From positions 47,307,718 to 47,371,717 of the forward strand of contig OX457039.1 in assembly GCA_949752735.1 (NCBI GenBank): a stretch of DNA of 64,000 bases, given 5' to 3'. Each line of letters begins with the position of its first letter. The stretch's first letter is position 1. The translations under genes and the position numbers were made by a program. The notes below the pieces were generated by a model. The model searched no databases. It saw only the letters and a program-made list of their open reading frames with translations, and was not told the origin of the DNA. Of this stretch, positions 22,301-33,879 are shown one piece after another. The DNA comes from Lumbricus terrestris. Taxonomy: Eukaryota > Annelida > Clitellata > Crassiclitellata > Lumbricidae.

Positions 22301-23160
22301 TTCTATCAGCATATTAAGGTCAAGTTTGTTGAACTGTAAAAATACGAAAACGGTTTTCAATCATTGACGTGTTTGGGCAAATACTCCCAATGCAAGCAAT
22401 CGCACTGATAAGTCCAGTCATGTGCTCTCACGTACATGTCGGTCTAATTCTGACGTAACCGTAAGCGGACCAAGCATCGAATGCACTTAAAATTGACATT
22501 CCCGCCCTCCAGTCAGTCTTTCCAAAGCGGACATCAATAGCCTACACCCTATAAATCAACGTCATGCTGATCACTCGAGGATTCGGTGTGCATAAGAGCT
22601 CCTTTGTATACGAGCCAACAACTTACAAGCAAGTAATCAAATCACAGAATAACCTATTTTAGTTATCTAAAATTAATTAAACTTTTAATTTCAGACGTGC
22701 AGATTTAGTCAAGAGCGAAGGTGTCCTGCATGCCCGAACGTGCTTTCACCCAATGCATGTACAAATAGATAGCAGTGGACAAATTGTGTGAATGCGGTTC
22801 AATCCACAGATTAATTTGAAGAAGAAAAAGCTTTCGCACATTTTTTGGTTAAGCTGAGAAAGAAACTAACGACGGGACCACACTGCTTAGGGGACTGCGG
22901 GTAAAGGATTTTGCTACCCGACCCGTTGCCGTGACGTACGACCGCTACCCGTACCCGCAGACCCCTAGCTGCATGCGATCCATCGTTGGACTGCATTTTC
23001 ATGACACGGATAGCATGCTTCGATTCTGTCGGTGGCCTGTAAGAAGCGATGCATGATATCCGATTCTTGTGGTCATTTTTTATACAGAACATAGGCTACC
23101 TTGGCAATAGAGGTCATAGTTAGTCTGACCGAAATATTTGGTTTGGGGTGGTCATGCGCA
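22301..23160. other. unassigned stretch
   Basis: No supported feature. A CCCGTACCCGCAG-type repeat of a few units lies near 22910-22965. Confidence 0.5.
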
Positions 23161-23162
23161 TT

Positions 23163-23402
23163 ACGTTGTCGTGGTTTTATGGTTTTTTAGACCCATACAT
23201 GCATTTCTATCCTTATTTGTATATATTCGGACCACCCTTAATTTTTTTACGAGCCAGACTTCACCTTTAGACAGACAGTGTCTGAACTCAGAATGCATGT
23301 CGTCGTGGTTTTATGGTTACACCCATGCTTTGATCTTTAGCGACATTATTTTCGAACAACCCTTCATTTTTTTCTGCGTGCCAGACTCCACCAGTTCACC
23401 TC
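23163..23402. repeat. imperfect direct duplication of about 135 bp
   Basis: GTCGTGGTTTTATGGTT occurs at 23168 and 23303, each followed by CCCATRC, a GCGACATTATTTTCG-like segment, CCCTTMATTTTTTT and GCCAGACT.CACC. Two adjacent, diverged copies. Confidence 0.75.
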
Positions 23403-23404
23403 TA

Positions 23405-23548
23405 GACGAATTAGGAGGGGCTATTAACTGTATTCAGTTATGCGTTGATCGCTCTGAGTTCAAACACTAGCCTATCTGTAGGCTAGTGTTTGTACTCAGA
23501 CAGATCAACGTATAACTGAATACAGTTAATAGCCCCTCCTATGCGTCT
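23405..23548. repeat. large near-perfect hairpin, about 70-bp arms, 4-base loop
   Basis: Left arm 23405-23474 contains AGGAGGGGCTATTAACTG and AACACTAGCCTA. The right arm 23479-23548 is its complement with only a few mismatches. The loop is TCTG. It could form a cruciform or, if transcribed, a long hairpin RNA. No target duplication was found to mark it as a foldback transposon. Confidence 0.92.
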
Positions 23549-24069
23549 CGTAAATGGCATCGGTTTGCTCTTCGTTTTTTCCATAGACATGCGCATACGA
23601 ATGTCCAGACTGCAGATAATTAAGCTTATATGCTTCAATTGCCGTTTAACTGGAACCATTGCCTCATCGAGTCGTGCATGGTCCTGCCCGACCTCTGTTT
23701 CTCGATTTAATGCACATGTGAGACGACATCGTTTCTGCTGTGTCGATAAAGAGCAATCGATCTAGATAGACCAACTATAATTAAACACGAGATGGAAAAG
23801 TGCAGTTGACATTTGACCTTTTCTATCGTTTTAAATGTCAGAGGAATTCAGTGAAATTCATTAAAATGCTGCAGTTCATTTGACTATATCGGAGCAAATA
23901 TTTCGATGCTTGCGTTTAATATATGGCACGATTTTCGTGTATAATGATGAGAACTAAAGCTGCAATAATTTTTGCGAATGTGAATAATGTGTATTTACAT
24001 CAGTAGGTGTTTCACGAGATTAGTTCAAGGTAAAATTACTGAAGCTAACCTGGATTTGGAGCTTGCAAT
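23549..24069. other. unassigned AT-rich stretch
   Basis: No supported feature. Confidence 0.5.
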
Positions 24070-24300
24070 GTTTGTTTGTTTGTTTGTATGCGCACTTGTT
24101 ATAGCGCCCCTTCAAGCTCTCTACTCAGAGGTGCTCCCGACTACAGAGCGGACACTGCATCGGAGTTTCACGCCGAAGCGCTGAGCAATTGCGAGTTAAG
24201 GACTTGCCCAAGGTTCCTACGCGGCGACTTGAGGTGGATTCGAACCTCGAACCTTCCGGCTTCAAGGCAACGACGCCACCACTACACCACCGCGCCCCAC
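24070..24300 (-). mobile_element. tRNA-derived SINE with L2-type 3' tail, copy 2
   Basis: Same structure as 7663-7893: tRNA-like head at the right end (minus-strand TGGTGTAGTGG and GGTTCGAGGTTCGAATCC), body, L2-like hairpin tail (complement of TGTTATAGCGCCCCTTC...CAGAGGTGCTCCC) and (AAAC)n at 24070-24086. The short words GCAATG before and AATGCAT after may be a partial target duplication. Confidence 0.88.
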
Positions 24301-24374
24301 AATGCATTTAATAACAGTTGTAATTATTTTGCAACTTAAAGAACAATTTTAGTGATGGCGAAGAATCTTTTGGA

Positions 24375-24563
24375 CTACAGACAACCGTGAATAAAGGATA
24401 GTGTAGACTTGCACATCATCGGCAAATAGCTGGTGCAGAAACCTCTGAGATGCCAGTAAAGAGCAGACATCAGCAGTATAGAGAAGATACAGCAGCGGAC
24501 CCAAGACGGAACCCTGGGGCACCCCAAGAGGGGTGTCTGCCTACCTTGATTGAAGACGATCAT
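24375..24563 (-). mobile_element. LINE reverse-transcriptase core fragment
   Basis: On the minus strand, one frame reads GVPQGSVLGPLLYLLYTADV, then SLLASQRFLHQLFADDVQVY. GVPQGSVLGP and F-ADD are motifs of the catalytic palm of non-LTR retrotransposon reverse transcriptases; the two aspartates of the metal-binding site are present. Only about 60 residues survive, with no start and no ORF beyond, so it is a dead fragment. It faces away from the separate L2 3' end at 24918-25175, so the two are not one insertion in simple form. Confidence 0.85.
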
Positions 24564-24917
24564 TGAACTCTATGGATTGCTGTCACGTGCACTGTCATAA
24601 CTGATCATAACTCACATATATACATGTACGTGAATAGGTCTTTTAGTAATATCGCATCATCTAATTCAATATGACTTGCCCTGTAACTGTTTCAACGACT
24701 CTGGCCCCGATTTAGAAAGTTCATAAAAATAGCAGGCTCTTATAATTTCAAACGGCACATAAACAATCTATAGACTAATATTGACGATTATATACTCTGT
24801 CGTCAAAAACCCAAAACACAGTAACTTGCTTTGCTTTGATTTATATTCCACTGTGCTTTGGCTTTTCGGAAAGTACATGTATAGGCTACTGTCATTAGTG
24901 GAGGTTGCTCTAGGTCA

Positions 24918-25175
24918 ATGTTATATTCCGAATTGTCATCACACAGCCTGGGAACCCGCTCTGCTACCAGACAGCGTCGAGACTTCTCGGTTGTTGGCCC
25001 GTCCACATGGAATGGGCTCCCGCTTGCACTACGCTTACTACTCCGGAATAATCTGCCTGTTTTCTACCAGTTGCGCAATACCTATCTTTTTAGCTGTGGC
25101 TGGGCTGGGAGCGCCTCTGAGTAGGTTTCTTGAAGGGGCGCTATATCAGTTTTCGGAATGAAGGAATGAATGAAT
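24918..25175 (+). mobile_element. L2-type LINE 3' end (RT C-terminus plus hairpin tail)
   Basis: The frame reads RSATRQRRDFSVVGPSTWNG, then LPLALRLLLRNNLPVFYQLR and NTYLFS, the conserved GP-TWN-LP...F...L-YLF ending of L2/CR1-type ORF2. The 3' hairpin follows (GGGAGCGCCTCTGAGTAGG...GAAGGGGCGCTATA), then (TGAA)n at about 25158-25178. 5'-truncated. Confidence 0.88.
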
Positions 25176-25179
25176 GAAT

Positions 25180-26044
25180 GGACAATCTCAAAGAACGACA
25201 CACCGTGATACCAGCAACTGAATAGTAATCCAATGTTTCCTTAAAAGCGGTTGTGTCTGTAGGCTATAATGTCGGTCGTTCATGTCCTCTGCCCTTTAGG
25301 TATTAAACAGTAAGTTTATTATTCAGAAAATTATCCTGTCTGTTTTGAGTGCAAATGCGTTTGCAAAGGTCTCGCATTAATTCGTTGTTTTCATTACCAG
25401 CCTTAAGTGCACATGGACACGATCATGATAACCAGTGAATGTGTTGGTTCTCCTGACCGAATGTGTTTAATAGCAACTCTAGTGGACGAAATGACAATGA
25501 CGTTGATTACAGCCAATCATGTTCCAATGGAAATAAAGATGGCGCCCCTGCTGATGTGTAGATTACTCGCACCACCAACGCAGATGATCAATGGCTTCCT
25601 TTAGATCTATATGCGGCATTTCCCGTTATATAGATAGCTCTATGCTAACATGTCGCCTGTCTTCTTTGCTATTCGGCCGATTCCTGTTTTACGCACCTGG
25701 AGTTTCTTCTGTTGCAATTGATATGTAACCTAGGTCTAGTGCGGATCATGTTGAGGTAGGCCTACTTGGACAAGTGGCCTCGTACATGTTTGAACAACTC
25801 GCGGAGAAATATATAGGGCATGCGTATAGGCTATTCGTCGGTCTTGATGGCTGAATGCAACATGTGGATTCATATTACACGGTCTAATATAACATGTTTA
25901 ATCGGCAATATTCTGGTCGTGCATTCTACTAAGACTATGATATGAGACAGAGTGGCGTCGTAAAATCATTAGATTATTATTATTAGTCTATGTCATGAAA
26001 AAGGAGTTCAGACATGTCTGCCCATTTGGTATAAATCCTATAGT
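25180..26044. other. unassigned stretch
   Basis: No supported feature. Confidence 0.5.
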
Positions 26045-26220
26045 TATTATTATAGCCTATTCGTTTTAATGGTAACAAAAACTGATAGACACACCGCTAT
26101 CAGGTACAAAAGGCAGTTTATCAAATACAATATAATACCTATAGAATGTCATTAGCATTGACTGCTGAATTTGTCTTAAGATGAGAGCACAAAATGACAG
26201 AAATTTTAAATAAAAATGAA
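26045..26220 (-). mobile_element. 3' end of an unidentified retroelement, copy 2
   Basis: Matches 17980-18186: (TTA)n, then CTGATAGACACACCGC, CAGGTACAAAAGGCAG, CAAATACAATATAAT and CTTAAGATGAGAGCAC. Same orientation as copy 1. Confidence 0.5.
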
Positions 26221-26544
26221 TGATTCTATGTTTATATAGGCTAGTGCTACTATAGGCTAATGAGATTCGACACTTTCTTTTCTTCAACATAAATGAGCAT
26301 ATGGTGCCTTTCTATACAAAACCCGAGAGATGTAATGTCTGTCGTCTTTGGTTGGCAATATATATATATATATAGTGGGACAAATCAAGGATCCTGAGCT
26401 GGTAAAATCCAGGGTATAGGCTAATGCAGACGGATATTTTTTTACCCCGGGCAGGCATACACTTTTTTCTAAATAGCAGCAGACGCAGGTCACATTTAAA
26501 AAAATAATTAGCTTCTCAGTAGACTACCTACTGGCAATTTCCAC
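26221..26544. other. unassigned stretch with a (TA)n run at 26359-26375
   Basis: No supported feature. Confidence 0.5.
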
Positions 26545-26900
26545 TCAGGGGCGGATCCAGGGGGCCAATCTGGCCATGGCTCCCATCAGAAATGTGTGTG
26601 AGCGGTCCCCCTCCCATCAGGTTTCAACAAGCTGTTGATCAATGCAGCGGGAAAAGTAGATGGCTTGGAGAAATGGTGCATGTTGTTGAAAAGTTGAAGA
26701 GATTTCGTCGACGAAATGATTAAATGAGTAAAAAAGAAATTCTATATCCGCCCCTGTCTCCTTCTTCTTTTCTTGTCCTTCAGGTTAGAATTAATCCCTT
26801 TGGGGTCAGCCACTCGGATCCTTCAGAGTAGCTGACCCCTCGTCAGAGGTATTAATTATACCTGAGGGAAAGAAAATAGGAAGGAAACATCCGCCCCTGA
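26545..26900. mobile_element. hAT MITE (TCAGGGGCGGATCC ends) split by an inverted LINE-tail insert
   Basis: The left end TCAGGGGCGGATCCAG pairs with CATCCGCCCCTGA at 26889-26900. Flanks ATTTCCAC and AATTCCAC match at 7 of 8 positions. A second right-end-like ATCCGCCCCTG lies at 26746-26756, immediately before the insert. The ATCCGCCCCTG words on both sides of 26757-26888 look like the target duplication of that insert. Confidence 0.8.
26757..26888. mobile_element. inverted pair of LINE 3'-tail segments
   Basis: The first half, on the minus strand, reads GGATCCGAGTGGCTGACCCC...CCTGAAGGACAAG. The second half, on the plus strand, reads GTAGCTGACCCCTCGTCAG...CCTGAGGGAAAG. Both match the 3' end of the LINE fragment at 15930-16178. 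The arrangement is a head-to-head hairpin of two tails. Confidence 0.75.
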
Positions 26901-28025
26901 AATTCCACTCCTATTCAAACACTTTTAGTCGCTCCCCTCCTAGATAGACTCTCTCTTCGTTAAAATAACTCTTAACTATCGACAGATAGAAATAATTCTA
27001 ATCTACCTTTCATATCCAAAATAACTGGACGATATTATTGTCCTGTCTCTCTACCTCATTCGAGTATTATAATATTATACGACTGTTTGACTTGCAACTC
27101 CTTGACCAACAACAGTCTTCAGTTTACACAGCGACACATTCAATTGAAGCCCTATATATGCACACGTGAACTTTTCTCCATCGTTAAATTGTGTCTTAAT
27201 TCCTCATCAACAGGTCTCTGGTCTTTGCCTGCGGCTGCCTGACTTCGTTAAGGGATAGGCCTAATTATTTCTCCAATTTGTTTGTACAGCTGTCTTGCCG
27301 TGACCAACAATTTTACGCAATACGGTTCATTTTCTTTGCTTGTTGATGTATCTGCCCTTCGGATTATAGGCCCATCGAGTTTGCAAAATGTCTACTGCTT
27401 CCTTGAACAAGACAAAAACTGAACTAGAAACTTATGTCTGAAGACCAATTTTACAAATTTGTCTTTGAGCGAAGCAGAAGCACGTGGGAAAGGAAACATT
27501 ATAAATTTGAAATTCTTTCATATTTCATTCTTTTCATTCTTTCATATTTGTAGGGCTGTCTCAACCTATCTTAAAGTTTACTTCCTATAGGCAGTCTTTT
27601 ACATACCTGACTCTTCCATCTAACCATAAGCTAATTTCTCCTTTCTCACTTTCACAAACTCTGATCTGCCTCTACTTTCTGCCTTCAGTAGGCTACCTTA
27701 ATTATTGTTGGAAACTGGAAATTAAATTCCTCGTGAATTCGGCAATTTTTCGTTTGCATCCTTCTATCTCGTCGCTTGCACACCTTTATATGCATAAAGT
27801 CCTCTATCCGACACATTCCAAACTTCCTATTCGAAACTTAAAGATCTACCTTTTCACGAAATCCTTATATTAACCAAACCCACCAACTCTGCCTTCGTCC
27901 AGGTTCTGTCGTCCTGAACATACCAGCTCCTCCGTTCCCCTGTCCCCTGGTCTTTCTTTCAGCTGACTGATGGACGACTCCGGACTCCTATAGTCTGATA
28001 ACCGGTGCAAGGACGGCATATTGCA
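26901..28025. other. unassigned stretch, possibly containing decayed LINE
   Basis: The plus-strand words near 27805-27860 (SKLPIRNLKIYLFTKS) faintly resemble an L2-type C-terminus. This is too weak to call. No gene supported. Confidence 0.35.
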
Positions 28026-28034
28026 TTCGCTTGG

Positions 28035-28063
28035 GGGGGGGGGGGGTGGATGGGGGGTATTGC
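28035..28063. repeat. poly-G run
   Basis: A run of about 13-14 G followed by TGGATGGGGGGT. The adjoining proline-rich minus-strand frame is a composition product. Confidence 0.85.
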
Positions 28064-30100
28064 TCTCTATGTTAAGCACAAGTGACACGACGTAACCAAT
28101 GTGGACCTAATTTATTCTTCTTGTTGCCTCGGAGAAACCGATCAATGAAGAGATTTATGGGCGGTCCTTTGGGAAAGACAAATGGAACTCCCGACACTAT
28201 AGAGAGATCTTTGGTTGCCCGATCGAACTTATGAGACAGGAAGACTACAACTACGGAGACTTCTGTTCACTTAAACCTCTTACATAAACCAGTTTTCAGA
28301 TAAGTATAATGTGGGAGAGTGCTTGGGAATAACCTCATATGTATACATATATATACAATGTGCGCTATAGGGTCTGTGTAACGATTAGCTAGTTTAAGGT
28401 GTAGGCTACGATTTACTAGAACAAGTAGCTCCTTGACTAATTCGATCGTTTGGAAGTTGCTAACAAGTAAGCTAAGGATTGTTTACATGGATAAAAAAGC
28501 ATGCCTGGGCTTTTTATCTTTTTTTAATTTAAAAATTCCCTACTAAAGTGCTTACCAATTTCAATTGTTTACATGTTGGGTTCGCGTATTCTTTTCTGTG
28601 CAGCCGTGTGTTAACCTATCGTTGTTTTTGCAGTTGCTAGCAACATGTTTGCCACGCTTTGTAGTTTTGAGTAGGCGTAGAAGAAGTAAGACTTACGAAA
28701 TCCTGCAATGGAACTTTGACGTTTCTATGCGTTTGCTGGCAAAAAACTTACGCTGCTGGTGTTAACCTCTATTGCTCTGGCGGTAGTTTTGGTGGCGGAA
28801 CCAGCTGCTCTAGTAATACTGGGCCTTGAGACGAATGGAGAAGAACGCTGGCCGATCTGCCAAGTTATCCCTCTGCTTCTTCAGCAGGCCAAGATTAGGA
28901 AGAGGAATGAGCATTCCAGTTGTCAGAATGATAGATGATGTTATCGTGTACGCCGAAGATTGTGAATATTAATAAAGCATGCAACTTGAGAGTATACGAT
29001 GTTCGTACAGATTGAACACTGAACTGCAGTCGTGTTTACATTAATCTTTTGCCTCGATGATCATTGGTTGGATCCGGCTGCGAGATGTCCAGGTAGCAAA
29101 CACATTTTGCTGTTCGGTTCTTTCTCGCCAGCTAACAAAGTTTTTCTCGCGAAGATTTGAGATTTACATATATAGTCTAGACTCTAGACCGCTTATCAAT
29201 GCATACAATTTCCCGCGGGAATTGGCTTTAGCGTCGTCTGCTTTAGCGTCGTCTGCTCAAGAGTGTGAAGCGAACGACGTGACTGATGTCAGATGGGTTC
29301 GCGCTCTATGAGGTCAGCGCAATTTGGTCCGTTTCGCATAAAGCATATTTTGCGAGGCAGTTGAGGCAATGTAGTGCAGCAACATGCATATAAGATATGG
29401 GTCCATCAAGACCCCGCAATCATGGCCGTCGCAACACAGTCGAGATAAATCAGGTTTTCTCTTGACTCTGCTTAATTCCATTTCACTGACGTCTGAGAGT
29501 CGCGCTTGATTATTGGTCGACATTTTATGGTCCAATTCACTGTGCAATCAGTGGATGAAAACGAGGCGGCTATAGATTGGAACATGTCTTTGTCAAACTC
29601 ATTGAGAACCATAAAAAAATAATGTAATTTGGTTGCATGCGATCGAAAATTTGCCATTTTCTTCGGAAATGCCTCTTTGCCAGCTAAAGATGTTCCTTGC
29701 TTTTCGGTATTCACAAAACCAGCTTTCTTACGGAGACGCGATATTGAGTCACATCCAGATGATGAGATCTCATTATCGCGACTAATGGCATGACATCAGT
29801 TGAATCAGATGTGCAGCATAGTCCAAGACATGTTGCATGCAATTTGCGAACTATTATACAGGATACACGATTGTTATCACGAAGCACACTATTGACCTAT
29901 GTAAACATATAGGCTACTTAGCAATTGTTTGACCATTTATCCACATTCTGGTTTTCACCGAGTGCTGCAGTCAAGACGTTTAGACAGGTCTGATCACTAA
30001 GTACAATTTGCACTGTTACACGAAACAACTAAAACAGTAGACACAGTACGTGCTAAAAACGCGCAACTTCACAATATTAACGAGTAGTCTATACCTCGCA
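28064..30100. other. unassigned stretch
   Basis: No gene or transposon end recognised in about 2 kb. A 15-bp word TTTAGCGTCGTCTGC is duplicated at 29225 and 29240. Confidence 0.5.
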
Positions 30101-30106
30101 GTCAAT

Positions 30107-30602
30107 CTAGTCGTGCGCTACGATCGACTTGGCTCGACCCATGCACGATCAACTTTGTCCACTCGCCGACCTCTCGACGACTCGATCGACTTGACTTGGT
30201 CGACAATCGACTCGAAAGACTTTGTCGACTTGGACTATAGTCTCTTGGCCAAAAATGCTGCTACTGATGCATTCTTATATCGCAGTCTATATAGGGCCAG
30301 AACCTAAATTACTACTTATGAATTTCATAGAATGCTATAGATAAATACTACAGTAGGTTTGCTGAAATTACAAGTATTATTCCATGAATCCTTAATGACG
30401 CTAACTACATTCCCATACGGAAGGGAGTTGTATGCTAACTGGGAATTACGTCATCATATCATATTGGTCACGTTTGAACTTGGCTGCAAGAAATAGTGAG
30501 CATAAATATATTAAAGTTCAGTCGAGTCGACGAAACAACGATCGACTCGAATTGCAAATCGATCGAATCGACGATTTTTCGATAACTCGATCGACTGCGG
30601 GG
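30107..30602. repeat. TCGACT/TCGATCGA-rich paired blocks
   Basis: Two blocks (30107-30240 and 30515-30600) are packed with TCGACT, CGATCGA and ACTCGATCGACT words. The outer ends CGCAGTCAATC and GATCGACTGCG are inverted repeats of about 11 bp. It looks like a TIR element with subterminal repeats, but no clean target duplication was found. Confidence 0.55.
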
Positions 30603-30699
30603 TATATACATGTATACAATACAATTCGTTATAAACTTACAACACGACACAGGCAACGTATAGACTGTCTATGCATATAACTATGTCTCGGAAACCACG

Positions 30700-31025
30700 G
30701 ACCATTAGGAAGAAAGACAACAAAAGATTAGAGACTTTTGAGACGTGCTTTCGGCGAAGGATGATGATGATGGATGACCAAAAGGATGGGAAAACGGGAC
30801 AACCGACAAAAGAAGAGATTCTGCAATAATTATAATTGGTTGACGAAAAACGATCGTTAATAGGAATAATATTATCAGACGCCGACAGAAAAATGGTTGG
30901 AAAGCATGATGACTTCACCTAAGAAATATAATCGAGAGAAAAATGGAGGGTAATGAGACAAGAGAAGAACCGAATGAATGATGTTATTGGACTGGACAAT
31001 GAAGGAGGACTGCAGCAACTTTAAA
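30700..31025 (+). mobile_element. decayed LINE ORF2 C-terminal fragment
   Basis: Pieces of one frame read RLETFETCFRRRMMMMDD, then KEEIL, then VDEKRSLIG and DRKMVGKHDDF. This follows the RLE-FE-W-RRM...NEEVL...EKRSL...R-KM-GH-MRHD order of non-LTR retrotransposon ORF2 C-termini. Two stop codons lie after KEEILQ and further frame damage follows. The match is by motif order only. Confidence 0.5.
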
Positions 31026-31059
31026 GTAGAGAGCCAGACAGGCAGACAGCATGACAAAT

Positions 31060-31465
31060 GGTGGCATTAATGTGATAAGAACAGCACAACACTGATTGGT
31101 TCTGAAAGAACTGGAGTATGTAGCCTAGAAAGAACTGAGATCGCTTAGAACATCCATGGCCTAAAGCCTAGAAGCAACCAAGGTTTGTCTATAGACAGAA
31201 TAGTATCAGCTTGAATGTGGTAGTGCAAAAAATGTTTACACTCTAAAAGAACTATTATATTTTTACATATAGTTTAGCTCACACCGAACTGTCATTCCTA
31301 CACGCACACTCCGTGCCATAGAGTCCATGCATGGTTTTCTATACGTAGATAATGATGTGTCCACGCACCCAAATGTCCACAGAGATTCAACACAAAAATT
31401 CTGAGTTCATTTTTAAGGCTCTTAGAACAGCAATTTTGTTGATTCTATATGCATTGGATAGTACA
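31060..31465. other. unassigned stretch
   Basis: No supported feature. Confidence 0.5.
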
Positions 31466-31467
31466 GT

Positions 31468-31685
31468 AATTACAGATAGACAGACGGACACACAGACGGC
31501 GAATAGACTGACAGAAAAAAGACGAAGAAAGACAGAAAGAATTAAATGTCGCGGTGACCGAGACGACATGCTGTGAGACAATGAGACAGAAACAGACAAA
31601 CAGAGACAGAGACAGAGAGAGACACAGACAGACAGACAGACAGAGAAAGAGAGACAGAGAGAAAGAGAGAAAGAAAGGAAGAAGA
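31468..31685. repeat. GACA/GAGA-rich low-complexity region
   Basis: Purine-rich words of GACAGA and GAGAAAGA; open frames on the other strand are low-complexity. Confidence 0.85.
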
Positions 31686-31934
31686 AGTCTATGATATATT
31701 CAGGAGAGCAAAGTAAAGTGCTGCGAATGATGCAATGCTGGAACCATTTCTTCAATGAGATTCTTCGTCAAGACTTTCACGGCAGCAGCAGCAGCAGCAG
31801 CGACGGCACCTCCTATGGACCCACCTATCTGCTAGTTATTCGACCACAATGCATAATCTACGCCTTGCACGTGTATGCAGTAAATACTGCGTTCGTGTGT
31901 TTTATGACCGAGAACACGCACAAACGCCATTCGA

Positions 31935-32003
31935 CTACACACGCACACACACGCACGCACACACACACACACAAGCACACACACGCACACGCACACACGC
32001 AAG
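31935..32003. repeat. (CACACG/CACA)n microsatellite
   Basis: About 70 bp of ACACGCACACAC words. Confidence 0.9.
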
Positions 32004-32327
32004 CATTCCTGTCCGTGCAGCGTGTACTCTCTGCGCTCAGTCCTTCGAACGGCGTTAATGTGCCTGCTTAATTCCATGTGTGGATACAAGAATATGGATT
32101 TTGTTCCATTGCATGGCTCTGCAGCCTATGCAATGCATGTATACGATCGGTCCATTTAGTCTGATGAGCGTGGAAGACTTATGGGTAGATCTAAGGCTTC
32201 TAAGCTGACGTCCTGCGGCTCAGTGCAGAGCCCCCAACCCCACTCCCCCTCCAACACTCCCCCAACCCCCCACCCCACGCGTCGTCTCTGCGGAAATCAC
32301 TAGCTTATTATATTACTGCAGCAGGAG

Positions 32328-32460
32328 CATAAAAAGCGTCGCGACTCAACTGGGTGGGATGAGGTTTTGCCAGGCAACGACGCGCGCAAAGGAGGAGGAG
32401 TTCGGATGCATTTGCATACAGCGATCACCAGACGACGACTGACTATATTTCAAGTGAAGG
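32328..32460 (+). promoter_or_regulatory. candidate promoter of the small membrane-protein gene
   Basis: A TATA-like CATAAAAAGC at 32328-32337 is followed by a GC-rich, CpG-containing stretch and an octamer-like ATTTGCAT at 32410-32417. A CpG- and C-rich patch precedes it (32220-32280). It lies about 2 kb upstream of the coding exon at 34322 and would need a 5' untranslated exon spliced across the gap. This is inference; no transcript evidence is available. Confidence 0.3.
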
Positions 32461-32471
32461 TTCTAGAATTT

Positions 32472-32472
32472 A

Positions 32473-32507
<35 letters not shown>
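32472..32507. repeat. (GAC)n trinucleotide microsatellite
   Basis: Twelve uninterrupted ACG/GAC units. Confidence 0.95.
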
Positions 32508-32582
32508 ATCTGACACTTGCATTGGCTTCATTAGACTTGAAGAATGAAGCTGCTGTCTGTAGTAGTGGTAGTAGTTGCAGTT

Positions 32583-32700
32583 TAACGTCACTGTATGATA
32601 ACAAAGATCATTAGCGACGCCCTCCTCCTTTATCCAGACTTGCGTCTGGCACTGACAGAGTGCAGCCAGTGGCGGAGTTTTGCTGTCGGTCAGATAAGAG
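32583..32700 (-). mobile_element. module M of the SINE-like repeat, inverted copy
   Basis: Complementary to 14145-14240: AACAAAGATCATTAGCGACG, CCTCCTCCTTTATCCAGAC, TCTGGCACTGACAGAG and GTGGCGGAGTTTTG. No tRNA-like head next to it. Confidence 0.65.
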
Positions 32701-33289
32701 GTGAACTTTATATCCTCGCGGTTATTTAGCCGTCGTTTGAACAGTCGTATAGAAAGCCACAATAGAGGAGAAACTATTCTCATTACTCTGCTCTTACCGC
32801 AGCGTGAAAACTCATCTGTTATTACTCGATATAAACAAACAAAAACTCATCTATTGCAGTGTGATTCGTAAATTCATTGCTAACCGAATGCTAAACCAGA
32901 GTTCCCCTGCAGAAGAAGTCCGGCAGCTAATGTTTTTCAATATTATTGTTTTAAATTTATTTTTATTGCTCCCAAAGCAAAATCATGCACAGGACAATTT
33001 TCAACATGTAGATGAAGAAAAACAACAACAGTGATAAAAGAAAATATTCAATGTTGAAGACTGTGCATGGAAAATAATGGGTGCCTTGAAGGGAAAAATC
33101 CCGCTAGGTTAAGAGTCCTAAGTGCAAGACGATCCCTGTAAGATGCAGGGAGATCAATGATTGGCTGCTGGAAGAACAGTAATAAACAATGAAAATAAAA
33201 AAATAAAAATAAAATAACATAATAAACGACAATTAATTTATGTAATACTAGATATAATTTTTGCTATGTGTGCTCGGATTAATTTTTTG
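32701..33289. other. unassigned stretch
   Basis: No supported feature. If the promoter at 32328 is real this is intronic. Confidence 0.4.
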
Positions 33290-33470
33290 AGTACAACCTG
33301 GAATGGACTTCCCTTGATTATGCGACACCTCCCAAACTGTTCTCAATTTAACAAACTGTTGAAGACTTTTTTCGCTTGATCTCGGCCGGGAGCGCCTCTG
33401 AGTAGGTACCTTGAAGAGGCGCTATATAAATTATGATTAAGTGATTGATTGATTCATTGATTGAGTGGCC
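33290..33470 (+). mobile_element. L2-type LINE 3' end
   Basis: The frame reads TWNGLPLIMRHLPNCSQF then NKLLKTFFA and a stop at 33377. The hairpin GGGAGCGCCTCTGAGTAGG...GAAGAGGCGCTATATAAAT follows, with a (TGAT)n tail in place of the usual TGAA. 5'-truncated. Confidence 0.85.
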
Positions 33471-33875
33471 TCGATTAGATCAGATCAGCTTTTCTTCTTT
33501 TGCTTATACTCGCCAAAGCATAGGGTCACGAGAGTCAGTTGCCAGCAGAGATATGCAGCACATTCTGTACATATCGTCCTAGGTCAACTCTAAATCTTAC
33601 CTCCAGGCAATTTGGCGCTGACTCGGTTTCTGGTATAACACAGCAGAAAACGGATACATAAATAAACGAAAGGAACAAAAGCCGTATCTGCTTTTTCTCA
33701 TTTATCTCACGTCAGCCATCCCTGACATAGAAAAATGTTTACTTACTCACGCGGTGCACTTTTTTCTGATAAAATCTATTTTTCTAACCTAGATCAGTCT
33801 GTGTTCCTATCCGCCAATATCCATCATACATTCCGTCTATATCTATCCGTGAATTCATGCTTTTCTCGCTCCATT
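33471..33875. other. unassigned stretch
   Basis: No supported feature. Confidence 0.45.
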
Positions 33876-33879
33876 TACC

